Below, one piece after another: positions 36,220-45,234 of a stretch of DNA of 64,000 nt; the first letter of the stretch is position 1; each line of letters starts with the position of its first letter. Location of the stretch: NCBI RefSeq assembly GCF_014648655.1, contig NZ_BMRN01000011.1:172786-236785 (forward strand). Direction: 5' to 3'. The notes beneath the pieces are model-generated. The model had not been told where the DNA came from, did no database searches, and saw only the letters and a program-made list of their open reading frames with translations. The position numbers and the translations under genes were made by a program. Origin of the DNA: Streptomyces atratus. Lineage in GTDB: Bacteria; Actinomycetota; Actinomycetes; Streptomycetales; Streptomycetaceae.

Positions 36220-37461
36220 TCACAGCTCGACGCGCAGTTCCTTCAGGCCCCTGATCACATAGCCCGGGTTCCACTCCGGCTCGGCCACCAGTCGCAGGTT
36301 CGGGGCGCGACGCAGCAACTCACCGAAGGAAGCGGCCAGTTCGACCCGGGCCAGCGGGGCGCCCAGGCAGAAGTGGATGCCGGCGCCGAAGGTGATGTGG
36401 GGGTTCTCCCGGCGGGCCAGGTCCAGGGTGTCCGGGGCCGGGAAGCGGGCCGGGTCGCGGTTGGCGGAGCCGAAGAGCAGGGCCACCTCGGAGCCGCGCG
36501 GAATGACTGTGCCGTCGATCTCGATGTCGTCGAGGACCCAGCGCTCGAACATCTGCAGCGGAGTGTCGTACCGCATCAGTTCCTCGATCGCCGTCGGCAG
36601 CAGCCCGTGGTCGGTGCGCAGGGCGGCCAGCTGCTCGGGGTGGCGCAGCAGCGTCCACCAGCCGTTCACCGTGGTGTTGACGGTCGCCTCGTGGCCCGCG
36701 TTGAGCAGCAGCACACAGGTGGAGATCATCTCCTGCTCGCTCAGCCGCTCCCCCTCGTCGTGGGCGGCGATGAGCGCGGAGATCAGATCCGTACCGGGGT
36801 TCTTGCGCCGCTCCTTGATCAGCTCGCGCAGATACGCGGAGAAGTCGAGCGAGGCGCGGACGGCGGCACGGGCGGTGTCGTCGGACGGGTTCAGTTCAAA
36901 CATTCCGCAGATCGCCGCCGACCAGGGCCGCAGCGGGGCACGGTCGGACTCCGGGATGCCGAGCATCTCGGCGATGACGGCCACGGGCAGCGGTTCGGCG
37001 ACGGCCGTCAGCAGATCGCCGCCGCCCGCCTCGACGAACGAGTCGACCAGCCCGGCAGCCAGCCGCCGCACGGTCGGGACGAGCTGCTCGACCGTACGCG
37101 GAGTGAACGCCTTGGAGACCAGGCGCCGGATCCGGGTGTGGTCGGGGGCCTCCAGGTCGAGGAGCCCCTGGCCGTTGAGGGTGTGGAAGGGCTCGTGCTC
37201 CGCGGGCGGCGGCGTGCGGCCGAACTCCTCGTGGGTGAAGCGGTGCAGATACGTACGGCCCAGGCGGCGGTCGCGCAGCAGCGCGGACACATCAAAGTGG
37301 TGCGGGACGAGCCACTGGTCGGTCGGCTCGAAGTAGTGCACCCGGCCGGCTGCACGCAGCGCGGCGTAGGCCGGGTACGGGTCGGCGACGAACGCCGGGG
37401 ACCAGGGGTCGAAGAGGGCGAAGGGGGCGTCGGCCGCGGAACGTGAGGACATCGGGTGCAT
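36220..37461 (-). CDS. Cytochrome P450
   Basis: 413-aa soluble P450 monooxygenase of the bacterial CYP105/107-like type. Landmarks: I-helix AGHEAT (residues 255-260), ExxR in EELMR (294-297), and the haem loop FGAGIHFCLGAPLAR with ligand Cys365. An N-terminal HTRIRRLVSKAF segment is also typical. The start at 37461 has an alternative ATG three codons in. No ferredoxin gene is adjacent, so the redox partner must come from elsewhere. The substrate cannot be read; the neighbourhood is not a biosynthetic cluster. Confidence 0.95.
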   Translation of the reverse strand: MHPMSSRSAADAPFALFDPWSPAFVADPYPAYAALRAAGRVHYFEPTDQWLVPHHFDVSALLRDRRLGRTYLHRFTHEEFGRTPPPAEHEPFHTLNGQGLLDLEAPDHTRIRRLVSKAFTPRTVEQLVPTVRRLAAGLVDSFVEAGGGDLLTAVAEPLPVAVIAEMLGIPESDRAPLRPWSAAICGMFELNPSDDTARAAVRASLDFSAYLRELIKERRKNPGTDLISALIAAHDEGERLSEQEMISTCVLLLNAGHEATVNTTVNGWWTLLRHPEQLAALRTDHGLLPTAIEELMRYDTPLQMFERWVLDDIEIDGTVIPRGSEVALLFGSANRDPARFPAPDTLDLARRENPHITFGAGIHFCLGAPLARVELAASFGELLRRAPNLRLVAEPEWNPGYVIRGLKELRVEL

Positions 37462-37501
37462 ATACGGACGCTAACCGGACCCGACGGCCGCCGACCAGCC
37501 G

Positions 37502-37573
37502 CCCCTGGGTCCCGACAGCCGCCCACCCCTGGGTCCCGACGGCCACCCACCCCTGGGTCCCGACGACCCCCAC
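37502..37573. repeat. 24-base tandem repeat upstream of the P450 gene
   Basis: Three consecutive units beginning CCCCTGGGTCCCGAC at 37502, 37526 and 37550, with a degenerate fourth. They lie between the P450 start and the response regulator stop. Confidence 0.85.
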
Positions 37574-37625
37574 CCCGGGCCCCGTCGCCGACCAGTGCCC
37601 GGACTACCCGGACTCCCCGGACTCC

Positions 37626-38303
37626 TCAGGACGGCGTGACCAGCCGGGCCTCGTACGCGAAGACCGCCGCCTGCGTGCGGTCGCGCAGCCCCAGCTTCAC
37701 CAGGATGCGGCTCACATGCGTCTTGATGGTGGACTCGGCCACCACCAGATGCGAGGCGATCTCGGCGTTGGACCGGCCCTGCGCGATGAGGACGAGCACC
37801 TCCGTCTCGCGCTCCGTGAGGTCGCCGATCCGGGCGAAGGCGGGCAGGCGCGGGGTCTCGGCGAGCTTCGAGAACTCATTGATCAGCCGCTTGGTGACGG
37901 TCGGGGCGAGCAACGCCTCGCCGGCGGCCACCACCCTTACTCCGTCGGCGAGTTGGCGGGCGGAGGCGTCCTTGAGGAGGAAGCCGGACGCCCCGGCGCG
38001 CAGCGCCTGGTACACGTACTCGTCGAGGTCGAAGGTGGTCAGTACCAGTACCTTGGCGTCCGCATCGGCGGCGATGATCTCGCGGGTGGCCTCGATGCCG
38101 TTGAGTTCCGGCATCCGGATGTCCATCAGCACCACGTCGGGGCGTAGTGCCGCGACCTGCGCGATGGCCTGCCGGCCGTCGACGGCCTCGCCGACGACCT
38201 CGATCCCCGGCATGGCGTTGAGCAGCACCGAGAAGCCCTCGCGGACCATCATCTGGTCGTCGACGATCAGCACCCGGATGGCCGGGGCGGTGGGGATGGT
38301 CAT
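37626..38303 (-). CDS. NarL/LuxR-type response regulator
   Basis: 225-aa two-component regulator. The receiver domain has VLIVDDQ, phospho-acceptor Asp61 (VVLMDIRMPE), a conserved Thr in LVLTTFD and Lys in FLLKDA. The C-terminal LuxR helix-turn-helix reads LTERETEVLVLIAQGRSNAEIASHLVVAESTIKTHVSRILVKLGL. Its start overlaps the histidine kinase stop by four bases, so kinase and regulator form a cognate pair. Confidence 0.95.
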   Translation of the reverse strand: MTIPTAPAIRVLIVDDQMMVREGFSVLLNAMPGIEVVGEAVDGRQAIAQVAALRPDVVLMDIRMPELNGIEATREIIAADADAKVLVLTTFDLDEYVYQALRAGASGFLLKDASARQLADGVRVVAAGEALLAPTVTKRLINEFSKLAETPRLPAFARIGDLTERETEVLVLIAQGRSNAEIASHLVVAESTIKTHVSRILVKLGLRDRTQAAVFAYEARLVTPS

Positions 38304-39670
38304 GCCTTCTCCCCCAGTTCCGCCTGCGCCTTGTGCGACTCGTTCGACTTGTGCGTCCCGTTCGGCTCGTCCGTGTCGCAGGTGGGTTGGACGGGGATGA
38401 ACGCGGTGATCTCGTAACCGCCCTCCTCCGTCGCCGCGGCCGTCATGTCGCCGTTCAGCATCGCGACCCGCTCCCGCATCCCCGTGATCCCGTGACCGGC
38501 CCCCGGCGAGGGCTTGACCGGACCGGTCGGCGGCCCGTTGACGACGCGCAGACCGAGTCCGCCCAGCACATAGCCGATCTCCACCTTGGCGGTGGCGCCC
38601 GGTGCGTGCCGCAGTGTGTTGCTGAGGGCCTCCTGAATGATCCGGTACGCCGACAGCTCGACACCCTGCGGCAGTTCACATATCGCGCCGGTGACCGTCT
38701 TCTCCGTCTCCAGGCCGGCCTCGCGCACATTGGCCAGGAGCCCGTCGAGCTGGGCGAGGGTGGGCTGCGGGGCGTCCGGCGCCTGGTAGTCCTCGGCCCG
38801 CACGACGCCGAGCACCCGGCGCAGTTCGGTGAGGGCGGCGACCGCGTTCTCCCGGATCGTGACGAAGGCCTGCTCCAGCTCGGGCGGCGGATTCTCCACC
38901 CGGTACGGGGCGGCCTCGGCCTGGATCGCGACGACCGACATGTGGTGGGCGACCACGTCGTGCAGCTCACGGGCGATGGTGGTGCGCTCCTCCAGCAGTG
39001 TGCGCCGGTCGCGTTCGACAGCGGTCACGGTGCGCTGCACGGTGACCTCGCGCTCCGCGTCGCGACGGATCTGCACCACGGCCACCACCAGCAGCGCGAA
39101 CGCGGAGGCCATGGCAAAGACGGCGGTGGTCGAGGTGGGGCGCCAGCCGCCGAAGTTCTCCAGCACGGCGCCGAACACCACGGTGAGACCCCACATCCAG
39201 GCGGCGGTACGGGGCCGGGTCCGGGCCGCGACCACGACCAGCACCGTCAGATGCGAGACGAAGGTGCTCGGCGCCCATGGCCAGGAACTACCGCTGGCGA
39301 CCGCCACGAACGGGGTGAGCGCCAGCGAGATCCAGAACGCGCCGACCGGCCTGACCAGCGTCATCAGTACGGAGCCCACAGGGAGCAGCACGATCAGGAC
39401 GAGGTCGACCACGGAACGCAGACCGTAGGAGTCCGCCGAGACGAGGCCCATGAAGGACGTGAGCAGTGCGGCAACCCCGACCAGCGCGTGGGGTGTCCAG
39501 GCGGCACGCTCACGCATCCGCTCCGGCAGCTGTCGCAGCAGTGGCCCGTCGGTCCGCATCCGCTCCAGCGGACGGTACTCGAAGGCGTTGCGGAAAAGGT
39601 CCTGCCGCAGGCCGCCCAACGCCCCTGCGGCCAGTCGGAACTCGGGGCTTCTGCTCTTGGTCTCGGTCAC
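38300..39670 (-). CDS. Sensor histidine kinase (HisKA_3 type)
   Basis: 456-aa membrane kinase from GTG 39670 (VTETKSRSPEF). Several membrane helices lie between residues 60 and 200 (ALVGVAALLTSFMGLVSA, VVDLVLIVLLPVGSVLMTLV, TTAVFAMASAFALLVVAVV). The dimerisation/phospho-acceptor segment is TIARELHDVVAHHMSVV with His237; the ATP-binding part contains IIQEALSNTLRHAPGA (N-box) and GHGITGMRERV (G-box). The C-terminus is rich in repeats of ESHK/THKS. There is no large extracellular domain, so the signal is probably sensed in the membrane. It pairs with the overlapping response regulator. Confidence 0.93.
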   Translation of the reverse strand: MTETKSRSPEFRLAAGALGGLRQDLFRNAFEYRPLERMRTDGPLLRQLPERMRERAAWTPHALVGVAALLTSFMGLVSADSYGLRSVVDLVLIVLLPVGSVLMTLVRPVGAFWISLALTPFVAVASGSSWPWAPSTFVSHLTVLVVVAARTRPRTAAWMWGLTVVFGAVLENFGGWRPTSTTAVFAMASAFALLVVAVVQIRRDAEREVTVQRTVTAVERDRRTLLEERTTIARELHDVVAHHMSVVAIQAEAAPYRVENPPPELEQAFVTIRENAVAALTELRRVLGVVRAEDYQAPDAPQPTLAQLDGLLANVREAGLETEKTVTGAICELPQGVELSAYRIIQEALSNTLRHAPGATAKVEIGYVLGGLGLRVVNGPPTGPVKPSPGAGHGITGMRERVAMLNGDMTAAATEEGGYEITAFIPVQPTCDTDEPNGTHKSNESHKAQAELGEKA

Positions 39671-39775
39671 GTTTCCACGGTAGGGGCCGGATCGGCCGGG
39701 GTCGTCAGCAGCGATACGGATCCTGCGTCGTCCGTCGCAAGTACTACGGGGCCCCACCGGCGCCGGACCGCCCGC

Positions 39776-40651
39776 TCACCAGGCGAGCTGGGTGAGCTCC
39801 TCCGCCACCACCGCGCACGCGTCGCTGGCCGGGTCGATCAGCGGGTAGTGACCGGCGTCGGGCAGCAGGGTCAGGCCCACCGTCTCCCCCGCCTTCGCCG
39901 CCGCATCGACGAACGCCTCCGAGACGGCCTGCGGCACATCGACGTCGGTGGTGCCCTGCACCACCGTGGTCGCGATCCCGGTGGGCAGCAGCACGGCCGG
40001 GTCGGCGTGCGGGGCCCGCGCCTCGAAGTCCTCCTCGCGACCGAGGAACTGACCGACCGCCCCCGAGCACACATTCAGCTCGACGGCCGTGGTGAAGTCG
40101 GCGATCGGCGCGAGGGCGACGACGCCCCGCAGCGGCGGCGGCGCGGGCAGCCGCCACGGCGAGCCCTCGGGCAGTACGTGCCGGGCGGCGGCCCACAGGG
40201 CGAGCTGCCCGCCGGCGGAGTGCCCGGTGACGACGATCCGCCGGGCGTCGGCCTGCGGGAGTTCCCGGGCCAGCAGCGCCGGCAGTGCGTCCATCGCCGC
40301 GGCGACGTCGTCGAAGGTCTCCGGCCAACGGCCCGCGACCGGACCGGAACCCCGCTGCTGCGGGATCTCGCTGCCGCGCCGGTACTCGACGCTGGCGACG
40401 GCGAAACCGCGCCGGGCCAGGAAGTCCGCGAACGGCGACATGTGCTGCCGGTCGTACGGCGCCCGCCACGCCCCGCCGTGCATGACGACCACGACGGGCG
40501 CACCGGCCCGGCCGTCGCGCGGGGCGTAGAAGTCGATCACCTGGTCGGGGTGGTTGCCGTAGGCGGCCGATGCATCGGGGGCGACCGGTGGATGCGAGAG
40601 TGCCGACTCGGTCTCGGCTGCGTCACGATCACGCGCGGCAGAATCCGACAT
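39776..40651 (-). CDS. Alpha/beta hydrolase, probable kynurenine formamidase
   Basis: 291-aa hydrolase from ATG 40651 (MSDSAARDRDAAE). The oxyanion motif HGGAW, nucleophile elbow GHSAGGQ, an Asp in VQGTTDVDVP and a His in DAGHYPLID make a complete triad of the arylformamidase/BD-FAE group. Just upstream are kynureninase and tryptophan 2,3-dioxygenase, so hydrolysis of N-formylkynurenine to kynurenine is the natural role. The function is inferred from context plus family. A terminator hairpin separates it from kynU, so it may have its own promoter. Confidence 0.8.
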   Translation of the reverse strand: MSDSAARDRDAAETESALSHPPVAPDASAAYGNHPDQVIDFYAPRDGRAGAPVVVVMHGGAWRAPYDRQHMSPFADFLARRGFAVASVEYRRGSEIPQQRGSGPVAGRWPETFDDVAAAMDALPALLARELPQADARRIVVTGHSAGGQLALWAAARHVLPEGSPWRLPAPPPLRGVVALAPIADFTTAVELNVCSGAVGQFLGREEDFEARAPHADPAVLLPTGIATTVVQGTTDVDVPQAVSEAFVDAAAKAGETVGLTLLPDAGHYPLIDPASDACAVVAEELTQLAW

Positions 40652-40767
40652 GCTGCTCCAACCGTCCTGTATCTGAGCCCAACAGCTCAACAACCCAACA
40701 GCCCAACTGGCCTGACCTGCGGGGACGGTACCAGTACGGAACGTTCCCGTCCCCGCCGACAGATCAT

Positions 40768-40789
40768 GCGGGGGCCCCTGGGCCCCCGC
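40768..40789 (-). terminator. Hairpin terminator after kynureninase
   Basis: GCGGGGGCCC and GGGCCCCCGC form a tight stem two bases beyond the kynU stop on the minus strand. Confidence 0.75.
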
Positions 40790-40791
40790 TG

Positions 40792-41982
40792 CTATGGCTT
40801 CAGCACCTCACCCAGTACGCGCGCCGCCCGTTCCACGTCCGCGAACCCCACGTACAGCGGCGTGAACCCGAACCGCAGCACGTCCGGCCGCCGCAGATCC
40901 CCGACGACACCCCGCGCGATGAGCGCGCTCATCACCGGTTCCGCGTCCTCGCACCGCAGCGCGACCTGGCTGCCGCGCTCCGCGTGCGCGGCCGGGGTGA
41001 CGGAGGTGACCCGGCCCTCGGGCACATGCTCGGCGACGCACTCCAGGAAGAAGTCCGTCAGCGCCAGGGACTTGGCCCGTACCGCCTCGATCGACACCCC
41101 GTTCCACACGTCCAACGAAGCTTCGAGCGCAAGCATGGAGAGGATGTCGGGGGTGCCGACCCGGCCCCGTACGGCACCGTCCGCCGGGGCGTACCCGGGT
41201 GTCATGCCGAACGGGTCGGCGTGCGACGTCCACCCCGGCAGGGGCGAGTCGAAGGCTGCCTGGTGGCGCTCGGCGACGTACAGGTAGGCGGGCGAACCGG
41301 GGCCGCCGTTCAGGTACTTGTACGTGCAGCCGACCGCGAGGTCCACGCCGTGCGCGTCGAGGCCGACGGGCAGGGCGCCCGCGCTGTGGCACAGGTCCCA
41401 GACGGCGAGGCCGCCCGCCGCGTGCACGGCGGCGGTGAGTCCGGGCAGATCGTGGAGCCTGCCGGTGCGGTAGTCGACATGGTTGAGCAGGACGGCCGCG
41501 GTACGAGGTCCGAGGGCGTCCGGCACCTTGGCGGGGGCGACCGGGACGAGCCGGTGGCCGGTCATCCGGGCCGCGGATGCGGCGATGTATCCGTCCGTGG
41601 GAAATGTCGTCGCGTCGACGAGGATCTCGTCGCGGCCCTCCGGCGCCAGCCGGCTCGCGGCGACGACGGCCTTGAAGACGTTCACACTGGTCGAGTCGCC
41701 GACGACGATCTGCCCGGCGGCGGCCCCGACGAGCGGGGCGATGCGGTCGCCGATCCGCTCGGGCGCGGTCCACCAGCCGCTCTCGTCCCAGGACCGGATG
41801 CGCAGCTCGCCCCACTCGCGGGTGAGGACCTCCTGCACCCGGGCGGGTACGTGAGCGGGCAGCGCACCGAGCGAGTTGCCGTCGAGGTAGACGGTGTCGT
41901 CGAGGGTGAACAGCTTGCGCAGATCGGCGAGCTGGTCGGCGGCGTCGAGTGCCGCGGCCCGCGCGGCGAAGGTCTCAGACAT
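40792..41982 (-). CDS. kynU: Kynureninase
   Basis: 396-aa PLP enzyme cleaving kynurenine to anthranilate and alanine (also 3-hydroxykynurenine). Start at ATG 41982 (MSETFAARAAALD). Landmarks: VYLDGNSLGALP at the N-terminus, VGDSTSVNVFK (phosphate contact), VWDLCHSAGALPVGLDAHGVD, and the Schiff-base Lys in GCTYKYLNGGPGSPAYLYV. It overlaps the upstream tryptophan dioxygenase gene by eight bases, so both are coupled. Confidence 0.95.
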   Translation of the reverse strand: MSETFAARAAALDAADQLADLRKLFTLDDTVYLDGNSLGALPAHVPARVQEVLTREWGELRIRSWDESGWWTAPERIGDRIAPLVGAAAGQIVVGDSTSVNVFKAVVAASRLAPEGRDEILVDATTFPTDGYIAASAARMTGHRLVPVAPAKVPDALGPRTAAVLLNHVDYRTGRLHDLPGLTAAVHAAGGLAVWDLCHSAGALPVGLDAHGVDLAVGCTYKYLNGGPGSPAYLYVAERHQAAFDSPLPGWTSHADPFGMTPGYAPADGAVRGRVGTPDILSMLALEASLDVWNGVSIEAVRAKSLALTDFFLECVAEHVPEGRVTSVTPAAHAERGSQVALRCEDAEPVMSALIARGVVGDLRRPDVLRFGFTPLYVGFADVERAARVLGEVLKP

Positions 41983-42823
41983 GGCTGCGCGCCGTCCACA
42001 GCTCGGGGAAGACGTTCTTCGTGGCCCGTTTCTCCAGCCACGCGACCCCGGCGGAACCGCCGGTCCCGGTCTTCGAGCCCATCGCGCGACGGGTGGCGAC
42101 GAGATGGTCGTTGCGCCAGCGCCACACCAGTTCACCGACGTCGGTGAGCGCCTCGCCGAGCCGGACCAGCTCGTCGTGCTGGTCGGGGTTGGCGTAGATC
42201 TCCGCCCAGACGGCCTCGACCTCGGGGGACGGCTCGTACTTCTGCGTCAGGTCCCGGCCGAGCACGGCCTGCGGTACGGCGTGGCCGCGCCGGGCGAGCA
42301 GGGCGAGCGTCTCGTCGTACAGACTCGGTTCGGCGAGCGCCTTCTCCAGCTCGGCGTGGACGCGGGGCGCGCCCCGGTGCGGCACGAGCATGGAAGCGGA
42401 CTTGTCGCCGAGCAGGAACTCCATCCGCCGGTACATCGCCGACTGGAAGCCGGATCCCTCACCGAGGGCGGCGCGGTAGGAGTTGAACTGGGCGGGGGTG
42501 AGCTGGGCGAGCGGCGTCCAGGAGGCGTTGAGCGCCTCCAGTTCCCGCACCGACCGCTTGAGCGCGTCGCGTGCGACGGACAGCCGGTCCTCGCGCAGGG
42601 CGTGCGCGGCGGTCTCCCACTCGTGGACGATGACGGTGAACCACAGTTCCATGACCTGGGTGGTGACCAGGAAGACCATTTCGCCCGGATCGTCGGAGCG
42701 AAGGTGCTGGAGATGGGTCAGGACATCCGCCTGGACATAGTCCTCGTACGGAGTCGTTCCCGCGAAGTCGAGGTGCGGGGTCTGCGCACCGGTGGCTTCG
42801 GGGTCGGGGTGGATCGTCGACAT
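41975..42823 (-). CDS. kynA: Tryptophan 2,3-dioxygenase
   Basis: 282-aa haem enzyme opening the indole ring of tryptophan to N-formylkynurenine. Family features: TPYEDYVQADVLTHLQHLRSDDPGEMVFLVTTQVMELWF (substrate pocket with the catalytic His-type region), FNSYRAALGEGSGFQSAMYRRMEFLLG, and a C-terminal LVWRWRNDHLVATRRAMGSKTGTGGSAGVAWLEK. The start follows GAGGAG closely. First gene of the kyn operon. Confidence 0.95.
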   Translation of the reverse strand: MSTIHPDPEATGAQTPHLDFAGTTPYEDYVQADVLTHLQHLRSDDPGEMVFLVTTQVMELWFTVIVHEWETAAHALREDRLSVARDALKRSVRELEALNASWTPLAQLTPAQFNSYRAALGEGSGFQSAMYRRMEFLLGDKSASMLVPHRGAPRVHAELEKALAEPSLYDETLALLARRGHAVPQAVLGRDLTQKYEPSPEVEAVWAEIYANPDQHDELVRLGEALTDVGELVWRWRNDHLVATRRAMGSKTGTGGSAGVAWLEKRATKNVFPELWTARSHV

Positions 42824-43012
42824 TGCTGTCTCCTCGACACGAGCTTCCGGGTAGCGGTCCGCCCCTTCCGTGAGGTGGTGGAGCTCCGGTCCCCTGCCCG
42901 CATCCTAAACGGAGCCCGCAGGGGCGCGCAGACCCCGCAGATACCGATGCAGCTGCGGGGTCCAAAACGTCACAAGGTGTCGTGTACGTCTGGCCGAGGG
43001 GCTCGGTCGCCT

Positions 43013-43426
43013 CTAGCCGAGGGTCTCGGCGGCGGTCGGCGAGGAGTCGCGCAGGAACGTCGAGCAGCGCTCGTACTCCGCCTGTTCGCCGATCGCCTGG
43101 GCGGCCCGCGCCAGGGCGTGCAGGGCGCGCAGGAAGCCGCGGTTCGGCTCGTGCTCGAACGGTACGGGGCCGTGGCCCTTCCAGCCGGCCCTGCGCAGCG
43201 CGTCGAGGCCGCGGTGGTAGCCGGTGCGGGCGTAGGCGTACGACTCGATGACGCGGCCGCCCTCGAACGCCTCGTCGGCGAGCTGTGCCCAGGCCAGGGA
43301 CGAGGTCGGGTACTTCGCGGCGACATCGGCGGGGGCCGTGCCGTTCGCGAGCAGCTCGCGCGGCTCCGGGTCGTCGGGCAGGTGGGTCGGGGGAGGCCCC
43401 CCGAGCAGGTTCTCGTGGATCGACAT
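43013..43426 (-). CDS. DUF3151 family protein
   Basis: 137-aa soluble protein of the actinobacterial DUF3151 family. Characteristic stretches: MSIHENLLGGPPPTHLP at the start, AKYPTSSLAWAQLADEAFE, ESYAYARTGYHRGLDALRRAGWKGHGPVPFEHEPNRGFLRALHALARAA. It looks like a short TPR-like helical protein. The function is unknown. It lies upstream of the kyn genes on the same strand, probably as a separate unit. Confidence 0.88.
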   Translation of the reverse strand: MSIHENLLGGPPPTHLPDDPEPRELLANGTAPADVAAKYPTSSLAWAQLADEAFEGGRVIESYAYARTGYHRGLDALRRAGWKGHGPVPFEHEPNRGFLRALHALARAAQAIGEQAEYERCSTFLRDSSPTAAETLG

Positions 43427-43483
43427 GGGTTCAAGTGTGCCTGGCAGATGCGCGCCGGGGGTACTCGGGCGCCGTGCGGTGGG

Positions 43484-45046
43484 TCAGTTCGCGCCGGGAG
43501 TACCCGGGCGCCCCGGGGAGGGCCGGTCCGCTCCCGGCTTCCCCGCCTCCTCGTGCGTGGGTTCCAGGGGCGGGGCGACGACGCCGCAGTGCACCGTGCA
43601 CTCGGGGCGCGCTTTCTCCTTCTCGTCAGCCGTGACGGAGGGCTTGCGTACGGTCGTCCAGGCGATCAGCGAGCCCAGCACGAGCAGCCCGGCACACATC
43701 GGCATGGCCCGCCGGAACGTCGCGGCGAACTCGTCGGCGTTCCGGTATGCCTCCGGGCCCATCCCGGCGAGCAGCGGCAGCGCGGCCACCGCGATCAGCC
43801 CGGCGGCGCGGGCGGCCGCGTTGTTGATCCCGCTGGCGAGGCCGGCCCGTGCGGTGTCCACGGAGGCCAGGACGGTCGCGGTGAGCGGTGCCACCAGGGT
43901 GACGAGTCCGACGCCGAGCACACCGACCGCGGGGAGCACATCGGCGAAGTAGGCGGAGATGGAGTTCGACCCCGGCCCGACCCGCAGCATCAGGAGCATT
44001 CCGGTGGCGGCGACCAGTGGGCCGACGGTGAGCGGAATGCGGGGCCCGATGCGCTGCCCCAGTTCGCCGGAGGAGGCCGAGAAGAGCAGCATCAGCACGG
44101 TCGTGGGCAGCAGGGCCGTGCCGGCACCGAGGGCCGAGTACCCGGCCACGACCTGGAGCTGGATCGCGGAGAGGAAGAAGTAGCCGCCGAGCGCCGCGTA
44201 CACACAGAGGGTGATGATGTTGACGACGGTGAACTGCCGGGACGCGAACACCGAAGGCGGCAGCATCGGGTCCGCCCGCCGCCGCTCCACCTGCACGAAC
44301 ACCGCCCCGAGGACGATCCCGCCGACGGCCGCCCCGATCACCACCGCGGAGGCCCCCTGCCCCGGCGCCTCGATCAGCGCGTAGGTCACCAGGGCGAGGG
44401 CGAGCGCGCCGAGCACGGCGCCCAGCACGTCGAAGCGCCCGTGTGCGTCGGGGTCACGCGATTCCGGTACGTGGCGCAGCGCCACCGGCAGGCAGACCGC
44501 GGCGACCGGCACGTTGAGCAGGAAGACCCATCGCCAGCCGGGCCCGTCGACGAGCCAGCCGCCTACGAACGGCCCGATGGCGGCGCCGACCCCGCCGAGC
44601 CCCGACCACAGTCCGACCGCGCGGGCCCGGTCGTCCGGATGGAAGCTCGCCTGGATCAGTGCCAGCGAACCGGGTGTGAGGAGCGCGCCACCGATGCCCT
44701 GGAGGGCGCGGGCGGCGATCAGGACGGCGGCGTTCGGCGCGATGCCGCAGATCACGGACGCGGCGGCGAACCAGACGACTCCGACGACGAAGACCCGCCG
44801 CCGGCCGTACCGGTCGCCGAGGGCACCACCGAGGAGGATCAGCCCGGCGAGGGTCAGCATGTAGGCGTTGACGGTCCACTGGAGGGCGGCCAGATCGGTG
44901 CCGAGGTCCTTGCCGATGCGGGGCAGGGCGACGTTGATGACGGTGGAGTCGAGCAGGGCCATGCTGGAGCCGAGGACGGTGGTGAGGATGACCCAGCGCC
45001 CGAGTGCGGAGGCGGTACGAATTTCACCGGCGGGTGTCTCGCCCAT
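43484..45046 (-). CDS. DHA2-family MFS multidrug exporter
   Basis: 520-aa transporter from ATG 45046 (MGETPAGEIRTASALG). It has 14 predicted membrane helices; motif D1-type LLDSTVINVALPRI in helix 1, motif A GDRYGRRRV in loop 2-3, and motif C-like GSLALIQ/GPFVGGWLV in helix 5, all typical of proton-driven drug efflux (EmrB/QacA). The hydrophilic C-terminus is long and contains a Cys pair (RPECTVHCG). No TetR partner is adjacent. The substrate is unknown. Confidence 0.92.
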   Translation of the reverse strand: MGETPAGEIRTASALGRWVILTTVLGSSMALLDSTVINVALPRIGKDLGTDLAALQWTVNAYMLTLAGLILLGGALGDRYGRRRVFVVGVVWFAAASVICGIAPNAAVLIAARALQGIGGALLTPGSLALIQASFHPDDRARAVGLWSGLGGVGAAIGPFVGGWLVDGPGWRWVFLLNVPVAAVCLPVALRHVPESRDPDAHGRFDVLGAVLGALALALVTYALIEAPGQGASAVVIGAAVGGIVLGAVFVQVERRRADPMLPPSVFASRQFTVVNIITLCVYAALGGYFFLSAIQLQVVAGYSALGAGTALLPTTVLMLLFSASSGELGQRIGPRIPLTVGPLVAATGMLLMLRVGPGSNSISAYFADVLPAVGVLGVGLVTLVAPLTATVLASVDTARAGLASGINNAAARAAGLIAVAALPLLAGMGPEAYRNADEFAATFRRAMPMCAGLLVLGSLIAWTTVRKPSVTADEKEKARPECTVHCGVVAPPLEPTHEEAGKPGADRPSPGRPGTPGAN

Positions 45047-45234
45047 GCGAGCAGCATCCCCGCTCCGCGCCCGCGAGGCCAGTCCGGATCCTCGGCGCGG
45101 GACAGCCGTCCCTCGCTGCTCCGCCGCGAAGATCCGCAAGGTGGTCGCCCGCAGGTGATCAGCCCACTATGCTCCGTGCGATTCGTCGGCCCGGCAGAGG
45201 GAGTGGCATGTCGTCCAACCGGAGCATCCGCTGA

